Assembly (NCBI GenBank): GCA_035623615.1
Contig: DASPTB010000094.1
Location: 1 to 18,227 of the forward strand
DNA: 18,227 bases
Direction of reading: 5' to 3'
Source of the DNA: DASPTB01 sp035623615
GTDB taxonomy: Bacteria > Actinomycetota > UBA4738
The position numbers and the translations under genes were made by a program. Below the pieces are notes generated by a model. That model did no database searches, was not told where the DNA came from, and saw nothing but the letters and a program-made list of their open reading frames with translations. Shown here in pieces: positions 6,581 through 13,616 of the stretch. Positions within the stretch are counted from its first letter, which is position 1. Every line of letters starts with the position of its first letter.

Positions 6581-7456
6581 CTACAGCAGCTTGCGACGCT
6601 GAACGAGATCGGTGAGGAACGCGCGGAAGCCCGGCCCCAGGTCGTCCCGGTCGATGGCGAGCTCGACGGTGGCACGCAGGTAGCCGAGCTTGTTGCCGAC
6701 GTCGTAGCGGATCCCTTCGAAGACGTACGCGTACACCGCTTGCTGCGACGCAAGCAGATTGAGTGCGTCGCTCAGCTGGACCTCGCCGCCGGCGTCGGGT
6801 GGCGTCGCGCGGAGCGCGTCGAAGATCTCCGGCGTGAGCACGTACCCGTGCACGACCGCGAGATTGGACGGGGCCTCCTCGGCCGACGGCTTCTCGACGA
6901 CGCCGGTCGCGCGCACCAGGTTGTCGGTCACGAACTCGCCCGACACCGCTCCGTACAGATGGATCTCCGACCGGGGCACCTCCTGCGCCGCGATGACGCT
7001 CCGCCCGTAGCGGTCGTAGACCTCGATCATTTCGCCGAGGGGGTTTCCGCTCACGACGATCTCGTCGCCGAGCAGGACGACGAACGGCTCCCCCGACACG
7101 TGCGACTCGGCCATGGCGACGGCGGCCCCGAGTCCCATGGGTTCTGGCTGGCGGATGTAGTGGATCTTCGCCATGTCGGAGACCCCACGGACCTGTTTCA
7201 ACTCGTCGAACTTGCCGGAGCGCTCGAGGCGCGCCTCGAGCTCGATCGAGCGGTCGAAGTGATCCTCGATGGTGCGCTTGCCGCGGCCGGTGATGATCAG
7301 GATGTCGTCGAGCCCGGCCCGCACCGCCTCCTCGACGACGTACTGGATCGCCGGTTTGTTGACGACCGGGAGCATCTCCTTCGGCTGGGACTTGGTCGCC
7401 GGCAGGAACCGGGTCCCGAGTCCCGCCGCGGGGATGACGGCCTTCCTCACCTTCAT
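6581..7456 (-). CDS. galU: UTP-glucose-1-phosphate uridylyltransferase GalU
   Basis: GalU makes UDP-glucose from UTP and glucose-1-phosphate, the precursor for cell-envelope glycans and trehalose, in the cytoplasm. At 291 residues it has normal bacterial length. The nucleotide-binding signature AAGLGTRFLPATKSQPKEML (10-29) contains the catalytic Lys-Glu pair. Further on are QYVVEEAVRAG, ITGRGKRTIEDHFD, the PLGLGAA-type segment EPMGLGAAV, LLGDEIV and the late YDVGNKLGYLRATVE. The start is the ATG at 7456-7454: the homologous N-terminus MKVRKAVIPA begins there and AGGGG lies seven bases upstream. An in-frame extension to 7537 is unsupported. A TACACT box at 7504-7499 gives a leader of about 35 nt. 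Confidence 0.96.
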   Translation of the reverse strand: MKVRKAVIPAAGLGTRFLPATKSQPKEMLPVVNKPAIQYVVEEAVRAGLDDILIITGRGKRTIEDHFDRSIELEARLERSGKFDELKQVRGVSDMAKIHYIRQPEPMGLGAAVAMAESHVSGEPFVVLLGDEIVVSGNPLGEMIEVYDRYGRSVIAAQEVPRSEIHLYGAVSGEFVTDNLVRATGVVEKPSAEEAPSNLAVVHGYVLTPEIFDALRATPPDAGGEVQLSDALNLLASQQAVYAYVFEGIRYDVGNKLGYLRATVELAIDRDDLGPGFRAFLTDLVQRRKLL

Positions 7457-7498
7457 CCGCTGACCCCTGCCATCTCGGCCCCTTCGGGCGGGATACGG

Positions 7499-7504
7499 AG
7501 TGTA
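7499..7504 (-). promoter_or_regulatory. -10 box of galU
   Basis: TACACT on the minus strand, about 43 bases before the galU ATG, is preceded by GGC. The same GC-TACACT string appears before the GNAT gene (9959-9954). No -35 was recognised. Confidence 0.4.
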
Positions 7505-7537
7505 GCCGACCGCCGAGGAAGGGAGATTTCCCCTCAA

Positions 7538-7550
7538 TAGGATGATCGGC
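7538..7550 (+). promoter_or_regulatory. -10 box of the 5-FCL/FmdB/MTAP unit; decides the GTG start
   Basis: TAGGAT (7538-7543) is followed by seven bases and GTG at 7551. The ATG at 7542 lies inside this hexamer, so it cannot be the start if the promoter is real. This favours the GTG and a leaderless mRNA. Confidence 0.45.
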
Positions 7551-8147
7551 GTGGCCGGTCAGGAGCCCTCCGACGCGCTGCGCCGCAGGAAGGACGACCT
7601 CCGTGCCCGCATGCGAGCCGCGCGCGCGATGATTCCGGCGGGCGAGCGTGCGAGGCGCAGCCGGGCGATCGCCGAGCGGCTGTCGGCGACTCCGGAGATG
7701 GGCCGGACCCGTCGCTGTCTGACGTTCCTGTCGTTCGGCTCCGAGGTCTCGACCGAGCCGATCCTCGCGTCTCTGCGAGGCGCCGAGATCGCCGTGGCGG
7801 TGCCCGTGCTCGAGGAGGGGTACATGGAGGCGGTTGACCTCGCGCCGGGCGCTCGCCTCGTTCCTTCCTCTTATGGTGCGATGGAGCCGGCCGGCCGCGT
7901 CCTGGTGCCGCCCGCGGAGATCGACCTTGTGGTCGCCCCCGGCCTGGCGTTCGATCGACATGGGCGCCGCCTCGGCTACGGCGGCGGGTACTTCGACAGC
8001 TTCCTGCGTCGCGTCCGGCCCGAGTGCGCGGTTGCCGGCGTGTGCTTCGCCGAGCAGGTCGTCCACGAGGTGCCGGCCGGTCCGGGCGACGTGACAGTCG
8101 CCCTTGTGGTGACGGACGCCGAGATCATCCGCGCCGCGAACCTATAA
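7551..8147 (+). CDS. 5-formyltetrahydrofolate cyclo-ligase
   Basis: This enzyme (5-FCL, MTHFS) uses ATP to convert 5-formyl-THF to 5,10-methenyl-THF, returning it to one-carbon metabolism. The 198-residue product has the N-terminal basic helix RRRKDDLRARMRAARA (11-26), the middle segment FLSFGSEVST (59-68) and the family signature PGLAFDRHGRRLGYGGGYFD (130-149) that binds ATP and folate. Length is typical. Starting at GTG 7551 rather than ATG 7542 removes three residues (MIG); the choice rests on promoter spacing. It is divergent from galU across 94 bases, as in Mycobacterium, where the homologue also sits beside galU. The stop codon TAA is part of the TATAAT box of the next gene. Confidence 0.94.
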   Translation: MAGQEPSDALRRRKDDLRARMRAARAMIPAGERARRSRAIAERLSATPEMGRTRRCLTFLSFGSEVSTEPILASLRGAEIAVAVPVLEEGYMEAVDLAPGARLVPSSYGAMEPAGRVLVPPAEIDLVVAPGLAFDRHGRRLGYGGGYFDSFLRRVRPECAVAGVCFAEQVVHEVPAGPGDVTVALVVTDAEIIRAANL

Positions 8148-8155
8148 TCGGGCCC
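8143..8155 (+). promoter_or_regulatory. Perfect TATAAT -10 box of the FmdB gene, predicted leaderless
   Basis: TATAAT (8143-8148) matches the consensus exactly, overlaps the TAA stop of the upstream gene, and is followed by seven bases (CGGGCCC) and the ATG at 8156. There is no ribosome binding site. It would give FmdB and MTAP their own mRNA start inside the operon. No CIRCE-like inverted repeat is visible. Confidence 0.6.
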
Positions 8156-8554
8156 ATGCCGACCTACGAGTACGCCTGCCAGTCGTGCGGCCGGCACTTC
8201 GAGGTGTTCCAGCGGTTCAGCGAGGACGCCCTCACGACCTGCGACGTGTGCGGCGGCCAGCTCCGCAAGGTGTTCCACCCAGCGGGCATCCTGTTCAAAG
8301 GGTCCGGCTTCTACGCGACCGACTCGCGGCGGAAGAGCTCGACGGCGACCCGCGACCCGTCGAAGGAGAAGAAGGAGTCGGGCGCCTCCGCGATGTCGGA
8401 GTCGAAGGGCGATTCATCGGGGTCATCCTCCTCTTCTTCTGACTCGTCATCCTCTGGGTCGGGGTCCTCGGGGTCCGGGTCGGGGTCCTCGGGATCTTCG
8501 GGGTCGGGCTCGTCGGGCTCCTCATCGTCCACCTCGAAGGAGAAGTCGGCGTGA
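8156..8554 (+). CDS. FmdB-family zinc ribbon protein with Ser/Gly tail (Ruc/Rv0991c-like)
   Basis: The 132-residue protein begins with the FmdB signature MPTYEYACQSCGRHFE. Two CxxC knuckles (Cys8/Cys11 and Cys29/Cys32) form a zinc ribbon. GILFKGSGFYATDSR (44-58) closes the conserved domain. From about residue 61 it is disordered: first Lys/Glu/Ser, then residues 85-126 almost only Ser and Gly. The M. tuberculosis homologue Rv0991c, also next to the 5-FCL gene, is a serine-rich redox-regulated chaperone named Ruc that works with Hsp70. The same domain, tail type and neighbours make a similar role likely here, but this is inference. Its stop overlaps the MTAP start (GTGA, 8551-8554), so the two are translationally coupled. 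Confidence 0.88.
   Translation: MPTYEYACQSCGRHFEVFQRFSEDALTTCDVCGGQLRKVFHPAGILFKGSGFYATDSRRKSSTATRDPSKEKKESGASAMSESKGDSSGSSSSSSDSSSSGSGSSGSGSGSSGSSGSGSSGSSSSTSKEKSA
8410..8535 (+). repeat. Low-complexity Ser/Gly-coding repeat tract
   Basis: Imperfect iterations of TCC/TCG/GGG-type triplets and 'ggg(t/c)cggggtcctc' units encode FmdB residues 85-126. Such tracts are prone to slippage, so length variation between related strains would be expected. The complementary strand reads as an Asp/Pro/Glu repeat, which is an artefact. Confidence 0.7.
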
Positions 8555-9351
8555 CCGAGGCCGTGAAGATCGGCGTCTTCGGCGGTTCCGGCTTCTACTC
8601 GTTCCTCGACGACGTCGAGGAGGCCAAGGTCGAGACACCGTACGGCGAGCCCTCGGCACCGGTCTCCGTGGGGTCGGTCGACGGTCGGCGTGTGGCGTTC
8701 ATCCCCCGGCACGGCGTGAAGCACGAGCTGCCGCCGCACGTCGTCCCCTACCGAGCCAACCTTTGGGCCATGAAAGAGCTGGGCGTCGAGCGGGTGCTCG
8801 GTCCATGCGCGGTCGGTTCGCTTCAGCCGCACGTCAAGCCCGGCGACTTCGTGGTGTGCGACCAGCTCGTCGACCGCACGACCGGACGGGCATCGACGTT
8901 CTACGACGGCCCGGTCACGACGCACATCTCGTTCGCCGACCCCTACTGTCCCGTCGTGCGAGGCGCTTTCGTCGAGGCGGGACGGGAGCAGGGCCTTTCG
9001 CTGCACGACGGTGGGACGATCCTCGTGATCCAGGGGCCACGGTTCTCGACGCGCGCCGAGTCCCGCTTCTTCTCGGCCCAGGGGTGGGAGGTCATCAACA
9101 TGACCCAGGCTCCGGAGGCCGTCCTCGCCCGCGAGCTCGAGATGTGTTACTCGAACGTCTCGCTCGTGACCGACTACGACGTCGGCGTCGAGGGAGAGGT
9201 CGCGCCGGTGAGCCACGAGGAGGTCGTCCGAGTGTTCGACGAGAACCTTGGGAAGCTCCGCCACCTGCTGTTCGACGTGATCGGCCGGCTGCCCGAGGAA
9301 CGGACGTGCGCCTGCGCGACCGCCCTCGCGGGCGCGCGCTTCGAGGTCTGA
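8551..9351 (+). CDS. mtnP: S-methyl-5'-thioadenosine phosphorylase (MTAP)
   Basis: MTAP splits methylthioadenosine with phosphate to adenine and methylthioribose-1-phosphate, the first step of methionine salvage. The 266-residue protein is a class 2 purine nucleoside phosphorylase. It shows GGSGFY (11-16), IPRHGVKH (51-58), YRAN (67-70), AVGSLQP (87-93), QGPRFSTRAE (161-170) and INMT (182-185). TDYD (207-210) carries the Asp pair that in MTAP contacts the 6-amino purine, where inosine/guanosine phosphorylases have Asn; this favours adenine substrates over plain PNP activity. The late Cys-x-Cys (253/255) is also seen in bacterial MTAPs. GTG at 8551 has AAGGAGA about eight bases upstream. A terminator follows directly. 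Confidence 0.92.
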   Translation: MTEAVKIGVFGGSGFYSFLDDVEEAKVETPYGEPSAPVSVGSVDGRRVAFIPRHGVKHELPPHVVPYRANLWAMKELGVERVLGPCAVGSLQPHVKPGDFVVCDQLVDRTTGRASTFYDGPVTTHISFADPYCPVVRGAFVEAGREQGLSLHDGGTILVIQGPRFSTRAESRFFSAQGWEVINMTQAPEAVLARELEMCYSNVSLVTDYDVGVEGEVAPVSHEEVVRVFDENLGKLRHLLFDVIGRLPEERTCACATALAGARFEV

Positions 9352-9357
9352 CGGGCG

Positions 9358-9376
9358 AGCCCCCGGGGGGCTTTTC
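9358..9376 (+). terminator. Rho-independent terminator after MTAP
   Basis: AGCCCC pairs with GGGGCT (9358-9363 with 9367-9372) around a three-base loop, followed by TTTCTT. It lies seven bases after the MTAP stop and just before the convergent GNAT stop. There is no T tract on the minus strand, so it acts mainly on the plus strand. Confidence 0.7.
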
Positions 9377-9379
9377 TTC

Positions 9380-9862
9380 TCACCGGAGATCGATGAGCAG
9401 GAGCGGGAGCTTCCGGCCGGCCTCGACGCTGGACTCGACCTCGCCGATCCGAACGCCGCCATTGCGCTCGTAGAAGGGCTCCGCGTTCGGATCCGACTCG
9501 ACCTCGATCCTCTCGAAGCCGAGCCGGCAGGCGACGGCGACGGCATGCCGAAGCAGCTTCGTGCCGATGCCGCGACGCGTCGCCACGGGGTCGACGAATA
9601 GATACTCGAGGGTCGCGCGTGGCGGCCGACCGGCGAGCCCGTAGAAGCCGTCCACGCCGGTGTCGCCGTCGTGCACGTAGACGGGCGTTTGGCGGATCTC
9701 CTCCTCGGTCAGCGTCAGAGCGGCGCGGCAGGCCTCCACGAACGCAGGCGGATACCCCCACATCGCCTTCGATCGGAGCGCCAAGTCGGAGATGGCCGCG
9801 GCCTCGTCCTCTCGCGCACGCCGGATACGCGACGGATTCCTGCGTGTGCCCTGGTCGGTCAC
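9380..9862 (-). CDS. GNAT-family N-acetyltransferase
   Basis: The 160-residue protein has the GNAT fold. The N-terminal IRRAREDEAAAISDLALRSKA segment is followed by MWGY (34-37), strand beta4 EYLFVDP (86-92) and the acetyl-CoA loop RRGIGTKLL (96-104). The late motif DPNAEPFYERNGGVRIG (124-140) is common in this family and positions the catalytic Tyr. The substrate cannot be told; relatives are annotated only as GNAT. The GTG at 9862-9860 is chosen because GAGGAAG lies about ten bases upstream and the domain begins soon after; longer in-frame starts (up to 10201) run through promoter-like palindromic DNA. Its promoter region contains three inverted repeats, so expression may be controlled by a dimeric regulator. 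It converges on MTAP. Confidence 0.88.
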   Translation of the reverse strand: MTDQGTRRNPSRIRRAREDEAAAISDLALRSKAMWGYPPAFVEACRAALTLTEEEIRQTPVYVHDGDTGVDGFYGLAGRPPRATLEYLFVDPVATRRGIGTKLLRHAVAVACRLGFERIEVESDPNAEPFYERNGGVRIGEVESSVEAGRKLPLLLIDLR

Positions 9863-9921
9863 GGCTGCTTCTTCCTCTGGATCGCGGCCCTCGTTAAGGC
9901 GGGGGAGAGAAATCCTTCCTG

Positions 9922-9933
9922 TGACGCGCGTCA
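9922..9933. promoter_or_regulatory. Perfect 12-bp palindrome TGACGCGCGTCA, candidate operator
   Basis: It lies just downstream of the predicted GNAT transcription start, where a bound dimer would block transcription. No flanking copy elsewhere in the window was found. Confidence 0.35.
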
Positions 9934-9935
9934 TT

Positions 9936-9949
9936 GCGCGTCGACGCGC
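9936..9949. promoter_or_regulatory. Perfect 14-bp palindrome GCGCGTCGACGCGC, candidate operator
   Basis: It spans the expected transcription start for the TACACT box at 9959-9954 and begins two bases after the 12-bp palindrome. High GC makes CG-rich palindromes more common, so function is uncertain. Confidence 0.3.
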
Positions 9950-9953
9950 GCTC

Positions 9954-9959
9954 AGTGTA
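9954..9959 (-). promoter_or_regulatory. -10 box of the GNAT gene
   Basis: TACACT on the minus strand is preceded by GC, as for galU. It predicts a leader of about 85 nt. On the plus strand TTGCGC (9934-9939), 18 bases, TAGCGT (9958-9963) could be an overlapping divergent promoter for the SAF gene. Confidence 0.35.
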
Positions 9960-9978
9960 GCGTCGGTGCAGAAGTTCA

Positions 9979-10012
9979 TTCGGCGGACGTTTTCGTCGAA
10001 GCGTCCGCCGAA
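9979..10012. repeat. 11-bp perfect inverted repeat with 12-base loop
   Basis: TTCGGCGGACG (9979-9989) is repeated in inverse as CGTCCGCCGAA (10002-10012). No T tract follows on either strand, so it is not a classical terminator. It could be an operator near the GNAT -35 region or a stem in the leader of the SAF-gene mRNA. Confidence 0.6.
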
Positions 10013-10113
10013 CGCCGCGTCATTCGTGTGACCCCTTCCGCCGGGTGGCTGGTGCCCGGAACGGCCCCTTCCCTTCGGCTCGATGCCGACCTCTCCCCGG
10101 AAAGGTGGACGCG

Positions 10114-10782
10114 ATGCGCAGGCGATGGTCTCGGACGTCGCGCCTTCGCGCGGGAGCGGCGCTTGTGTTCGCCGCGCTTGCCGGCGCTTCGGCCCATGCA
10201 TACCTCTCGGGCGCGGCGCGCGCGGCCCAGGGCGGCCCTCCCGTGGCCGTCGTGGTCGCGGCGACTCCGATCGCGCGGGGGGTCACGCTCGACGCGTCCG
10301 AACTCCGCCTCGAACGAATCCCGGCGAGATTCGCTCCTCCGAATCCTGTCGGTTCGATCTCCAGGGCTGCCGGCCGGGTCGCCCTCGCGAGCCTCGCCGC
10401 GGGCGAGGCGGTGACCGAAACTCGGCTGGCTCGCGTACGGGCGGGCCCGGTGGCGTCACTCACGCCCGAGGGGCTCCGGGCCTTCGCCGTACCCGTCTCA
10501 CTCCCGCCGGGTGAGGTTGCCGCGGGCGACCGCGTCGACGTCCTCGCCACGTACACGACCGGCGCGCCGCACACAGAGACCGTCGTCGCGGCGGCGCAGG
10601 TGCTCCTGGTGCTTCCGAGCTCGGCGGACGGCACCGGCCTTGGAGTCCCGGGCGGTGGGATCTCCCCGGGTTCGACGGGCTCGGGGACAGCGTTGGTCCT
10701 TCTCGTGTCGCCCGACGACGAGGAGCGGCTGGCGTACGCGACGGCATTCGCCAGGCTGTCGGTCGCGGTGGTCCCCCTCTAA
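10114..10782 (+). CDS. SAF-domain protein, CpaB/RcpC-like, membrane anchored
   Basis: The 222-residue protein has a basic N-terminus and one helix or signal anchor (about 11-31, with AHA before a possible cleavage site). A SAF domain (about 45-105) contains TPIARGVTLDASELRLERIP and the late AGRVALASLAAGEAVTETRL. A CpaB/RcpC-like segment follows with AVPVSLPPGEVAAGDRVDVLAT (125-146). The layout matches periplasmic or extracellular CpaB-type proteins of Flp pili, but no other pilus gene is in the window, and single SAF proteins are common in actinobacteria, often near MTAP, FmdB and galU. Its function is therefore open. ATG at 10114 is chosen because AAGGTGG lies about six bases upstream. Its TAA stop interlocks with the convergent tldE stop. 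Confidence 0.8.
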   Translation: MRRRWSRTSRLRAGAALVFAALAGASAHAYLSGAARAAQGGPPVAVVVAATPIARGVTLDASELRLERIPARFAPPNPVGSISRAAGRVALASLAAGEAVTETRLARVRAGPVASLTPEGLRAFAVPVSLPPGEVAAGDRVDVLATYTTGAPHTETVVAAAQVLLVLPSSADGTGLGVPGGGISPGSTGSGTALVLLVSPDDEERLAYATAFARLSVAVVPL

Positions 10783-12143
10783 GTGCCGGCGATGGTCATC
10801 TCACCGACGAGGATCGTGGGGGCCCCGATGCTCCCACCCATCGGGAAGAATCGCAGGTCCGACCCCACCTCGCGGACGCCGGAGAGCACCTCAAGGAGGG
10901 TGCTCGCGACCGTCATCTCGCGGAGAGGCCGGCCCAGGGCTCCGCCCTCGACGACCAGACCCGTCGCACCGACCGAGAACTCGCCGGTGATCGAACTCGC
11001 GCCGGAGTGCAGCCCCGTCACGTCCTGCACGTAGACTGCGCGGCCCGCTTGACGAAGGATCTCCTCAGCGCTCAATGTTCCCGGTTCGAAGGAGAGATTG
11101 GACGGCGAGACGCCCGGCACCGATCGGTGGTCCGAGCGGCCGGCGTTGCCCGTCGACGGGCGGCCGGACCGTGCGCCCGTGTACGTGTTGTGGAGGAATC
11201 CGCGCAGCACGCCGGCCTCGACGAGCAGCGTCCGGCCCGTCTTCACCCCTTCGTCGTCGAACGGTGCCGAGCCGGTTCCGCCCGGCAGCCGACCGTCGTC
11301 GATCAGTGTGAGGGCGGGACTCCCGACCGACTGGCCCACCATCGACGCCAGCGGCGAGCGTCCCTTGAGCACCGCCTCGCCGGAGAGCGCGCCCGCCAAG
11401 ACCGAGAGAAAGGCCGTGGCGGCGCCGGGATCCAGGACCACCGGCAGCCGCTCGCTCTTCGGCTGCTCGCCGCCGAGTAGCCTCGCCGCGCGCTCGGCGG
11501 CCCCGCGCGCCGCCGGCTCCCACTCCAGATCGTCCAGCTCCCGCGCGAGTGCGAACTCGAACCCCATCTGCATCTCTCCGTCGCGCTCCGCGATCGCCGA
11601 GACCGAGGCCCAGCAATCGGTCCGCTCGTACGTGACCGGGCCGCCTCTCGTGGATGCGATGGCCACCCGCGAGACCGCGTCGGCGATGGAGGCCGACCGC
11701 ACCTTGCGCACGTCGGGATGCGCGGACACGGCGGCGCGCTCGAACTCGAGCGCCGTCGACACCTTTCGCTCGGCGGGAACCAGTTCCTGCGTCTCGCGGT
11801 ACAGCCCTGACAGAGGCTCCGCCTGCTCGATCGCGGGCAGGACGTTGAACTCGTCGGGCTCCGCGAACGCGGCGCTCTGCCGTGCGGCGTCGACGAGCGC
11901 GTCAACCTCGTCGAGCGACGGGTCGGCGGCATAGGCGTAGCCCACGCGGCCGTCGATCACCGTTCGCACGCCGACGCCGCGTGTCTCCGCCGACGTCAGC
12001 GACTCGACGCGACCGGCACGAACGCGCACGTCGACGTGCCGCCCGCCGCCCGCGTAGGCTTCGACGCCCTCGCCCGTTCGGGCGGCTCGAACCGCGCGTG
12101 CACACAGGTCGGCGAGCGACGGCACGCCGGCGTTCTCGCTCAC
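10779..12143 (-). CDS. TldE/PmbA, non-catalytic partner of TldD protease
   Basis: TldE pairs with TldD as a heterodimeric cytoplasmic metalloprotease that degrades or trims unfolded peptides, such as microcin B17 leader in E. coli. The 454-residue product has the PmbA N-terminal domain with RVESLTSAETRGVGVRTVIDGRVGY and a central segment with PVVLDPGAATAFLSVL. The C-terminal domain has NLSFEPGTLS, the GEFSVGATGLVVEGG segment and a typical end with GAPTILVGEMTIAGT. It lacks the HExxxH motif, as expected for TldE. GTG at 12143 has GGAGGT five bases upstream. It is 30 bases downstream of tldD on the same strand, so an operon is nearly certain. Its TAG stop shares bases with the convergent SAF-gene stop. 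Confidence 0.93.
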   Translation of the reverse strand: MSENAGVPSLADLCARAVRAARTGEGVEAYAGGGRHVDVRVRAGRVESLTSAETRGVGVRTVIDGRVGYAYAADPSLDEVDALVDAARQSAAFAEPDEFNVLPAIEQAEPLSGLYRETQELVPAERKVSTALEFERAAVSAHPDVRKVRSASIADAVSRVAIASTRGGPVTYERTDCWASVSAIAERDGEMQMGFEFALARELDDLEWEPAARGAAERAARLLGGEQPKSERLPVVLDPGAATAFLSVLAGALSGEAVLKGRSPLASMVGQSVGSPALTLIDDGRLPGGTGSAPFDDEGVKTGRTLLVEAGVLRGFLHNTYTGARSGRPSTGNAGRSDHRSVPGVSPSNLSFEPGTLSAEEILRQAGRAVYVQDVTGLHSGASSITGEFSVGATGLVVEGGALGRPLREMTVASTLLEVLSGVREVGSDLRFFPMGGSIGAPTILVGEMTIAGT

Positions 12144-12173
12144 GGGGCACCTCCGAACGGGAGGGTTCGTCCT

Positions 12174-13556
12174 TCACGCATCCGTGCCCCCGATCGTCAT
12201 GTCGGCGATGCGAAGCGTCGGGCTTCCATTCGAAACAGGGACGCCCTGACCGTCCTTGCCGCAAATCCCGTGCCGAACCCCAAAGTCGTCCGCGACGGCG
12301 TCGATCCCCGCGAGGATCTGCGGCCCGTTGCCGATGAGGTTCGCGCCACGGACGGCGCCGGTGATCTTCCCCTGCTCGATCATGTAGCCTTCGGCCACGC
12401 CGAAGACGAAGTCGCCCGTCGAAGGGTTGACCTGGCCGCCCCCGAGCGCCTTGGCGTAGAGCCCGTGGGGCGTGCTGGCGACGACGTCCTCCGGCCTCGC
12501 GTCGCCGGCCAGGATCGCCGAGTTGGTCATGCGCGGGATCGGAAGGTGCGCGTACGATTGGCGCCGCCCGTTGCCCGTCGACGGAACGCCGTCCCCATCC
12601 GCCCGCAGCCGGTCGTACATCAACCCCACGAGCGTGCCGCCGTCGAAGAGCACGGTTCGATGAGTTGGGGTGGCCTCGTCGTCGAACGCGTTCGTCCCCC
12701 ACTCGCCCGGGACGGTTCCGTCGTCGACGCCGGTCACGAGAGGCGACGCGAGCGTCTCGCCGAGCCGGCCCCGGAAGATCGACGCGTCGTGCTGGACGAG
12801 GTCGGCTTCGAGCCCGTGGCCGCACGCCTCGTGGAACAGGATCCCGCCTCCGCCGGGAGCGAGCACCACCGGCATGCGTGCGGCAGGCGCGGGCCGCCCG
12901 TCGAGCATCGCGACCGCCATCCTCGCGGCGACCTCGCCGGTCGCCGACGGCGGACGGCGTCGAAGGAACTCTGGGCCCGCGAGAGCTCCGGGGCCTTCGA
13001 ATCCCGTCTGCATCACGTCATCGCGAACGGCCACCACCTGCGCGAACAGGCGGATTCGCGGCCGAACCTCCTCCGTCCAGTCGCCCATGGAGTTGGCGAT
13101 CATCACGTGCTGCCGCGACTCCCCGTAGACGACCATCACCTGCCGGACGGTTGCATCCACCGCCCGCGCGGCGTCGTCGGCTTCGCGCAGCCACTCGACC
13201 TTCTGCGTGCGCGAGACGTCCGTCGAGGCGGGGAGCTCCGGCGCCGCCGACGGGCCCGACCGGAGGTCGACCATCTCCACACGGTCCCCGCCGTCGCGGA
13301 CCGCGCTCGCCGCCGCGAGAGCGGCCTCCTCGAGCGACCCGGGGTCGAGCCGGTTCGTGTACGCGTACGCCTGGGTTTCGCCGTGGAAGACGCGAATGCC
13401 CGCGCCCCGGTCGCCGCCGGCGACGACCTCCTCGATCTTGCCGTCGTCCAAACGAATGGCGGTGGAGGAGCGATCTTCGACGAAGACCTCGGCGAAGCGG
13501 GCGCCGGTGGTGAGCGCGCGGTTCAGCGTGTCCTGCACGACCTGAGCATCGATCAC
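12174..13556 (-). CDS. tldD: TldD zinc metalloprotease
   Basis: The 460-residue protein has the catalytic motif HEACGH (242-247) in GGGGILFHEACGHGLEADLV. His242 and His247 are the zinc ligands and Glu243 the base. Cys432 in HGICGKDGQG is the third ligand, as in E. coli TldD. Other family segments are the N-terminal LNRALTTGARFAEVFVEDR, GEWGTNAFDDEATPT (284-298), STGNGRRQSY (326-335) and NPSTGDFVFGVAEGYMIE. With TldE it would form a barrel-enclosed protease that accepts only unstructured peptides. GTG at 13556-13554 is chosen because the domain begins there and TACAAT lies nine bases upstream; an in-frame extension upstream runs into the divergent promoter. No peptide substrate gene was found nearby. 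Confidence 0.95.
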   Translation of the reverse strand: MIDAQVVQDTLNRALTTGARFAEVFVEDRSSTAIRLDDGKIEEVVAGGDRGAGIRVFHGETQAYAYTNRLDPGSLEEAALAAASAVRDGGDRVEMVDLRSGPSAAPELPASTDVSRTQKVEWLREADDAARAVDATVRQVMVVYGESRQHVMIANSMGDWTEEVRPRIRLFAQVVAVRDDVMQTGFEGPGALAGPEFLRRRPPSATGEVAARMAVAMLDGRPAPAARMPVVLAPGGGGILFHEACGHGLEADLVQHDASIFRGRLGETLASPLVTGVDDGTVPGEWGTNAFDDEATPTHRTVLFDGGTLVGLMYDRLRADGDGVPSTGNGRRQSYAHLPIPRMTNSAILAGDARPEDVVASTPHGLYAKALGGGQVNPSTGDFVFGVAEGYMIEQGKITGAVRGANLIGNGPQILAGIDAVADDFGVRHGICGKDGQGVPVSNGSPTLRIADMTIGGTDA

Positions 13557-13571
13557 GGGCCCGCCATTGTA
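13557..13571 (-). promoter_or_regulatory. -10 box of tldD-tldE, near-leaderless
   Basis: TACAAT (13571-13566, minus strand) is followed by nine bases and the tldD GTG. It is divergent from the TACACT box at 13617-13622. Confidence 0.45.
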
Positions 13572-13616
13572 CGGCCTGCCCGCCGATCGAACGGCACTTT
13601 CCGGAGGGCGCCGGTG

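Noticed and set aside
5820..8066. A 748-codon minus-strand frame covering galU and its divergent neighbours
   Set aside because: It is out of frame with galU and antisense to 5-FCL. The composition is Arg/Asp/Gly-rich and no family motif is present.
8410..8535. Repeat tract as a CRISPR array or minisatellite outside genes
   Set aside because: The units are short, imperfect and in frame with the FmdB gene; there are no spacers or palindromic repeats.
8311..9546. A minus-strand frame with a long Asp/Pro/Glu repeat
   Set aside because: The acidic repeat is the reverse complement of the FmdB Ser/Gly tail, and the rest is antisense to MTAP.
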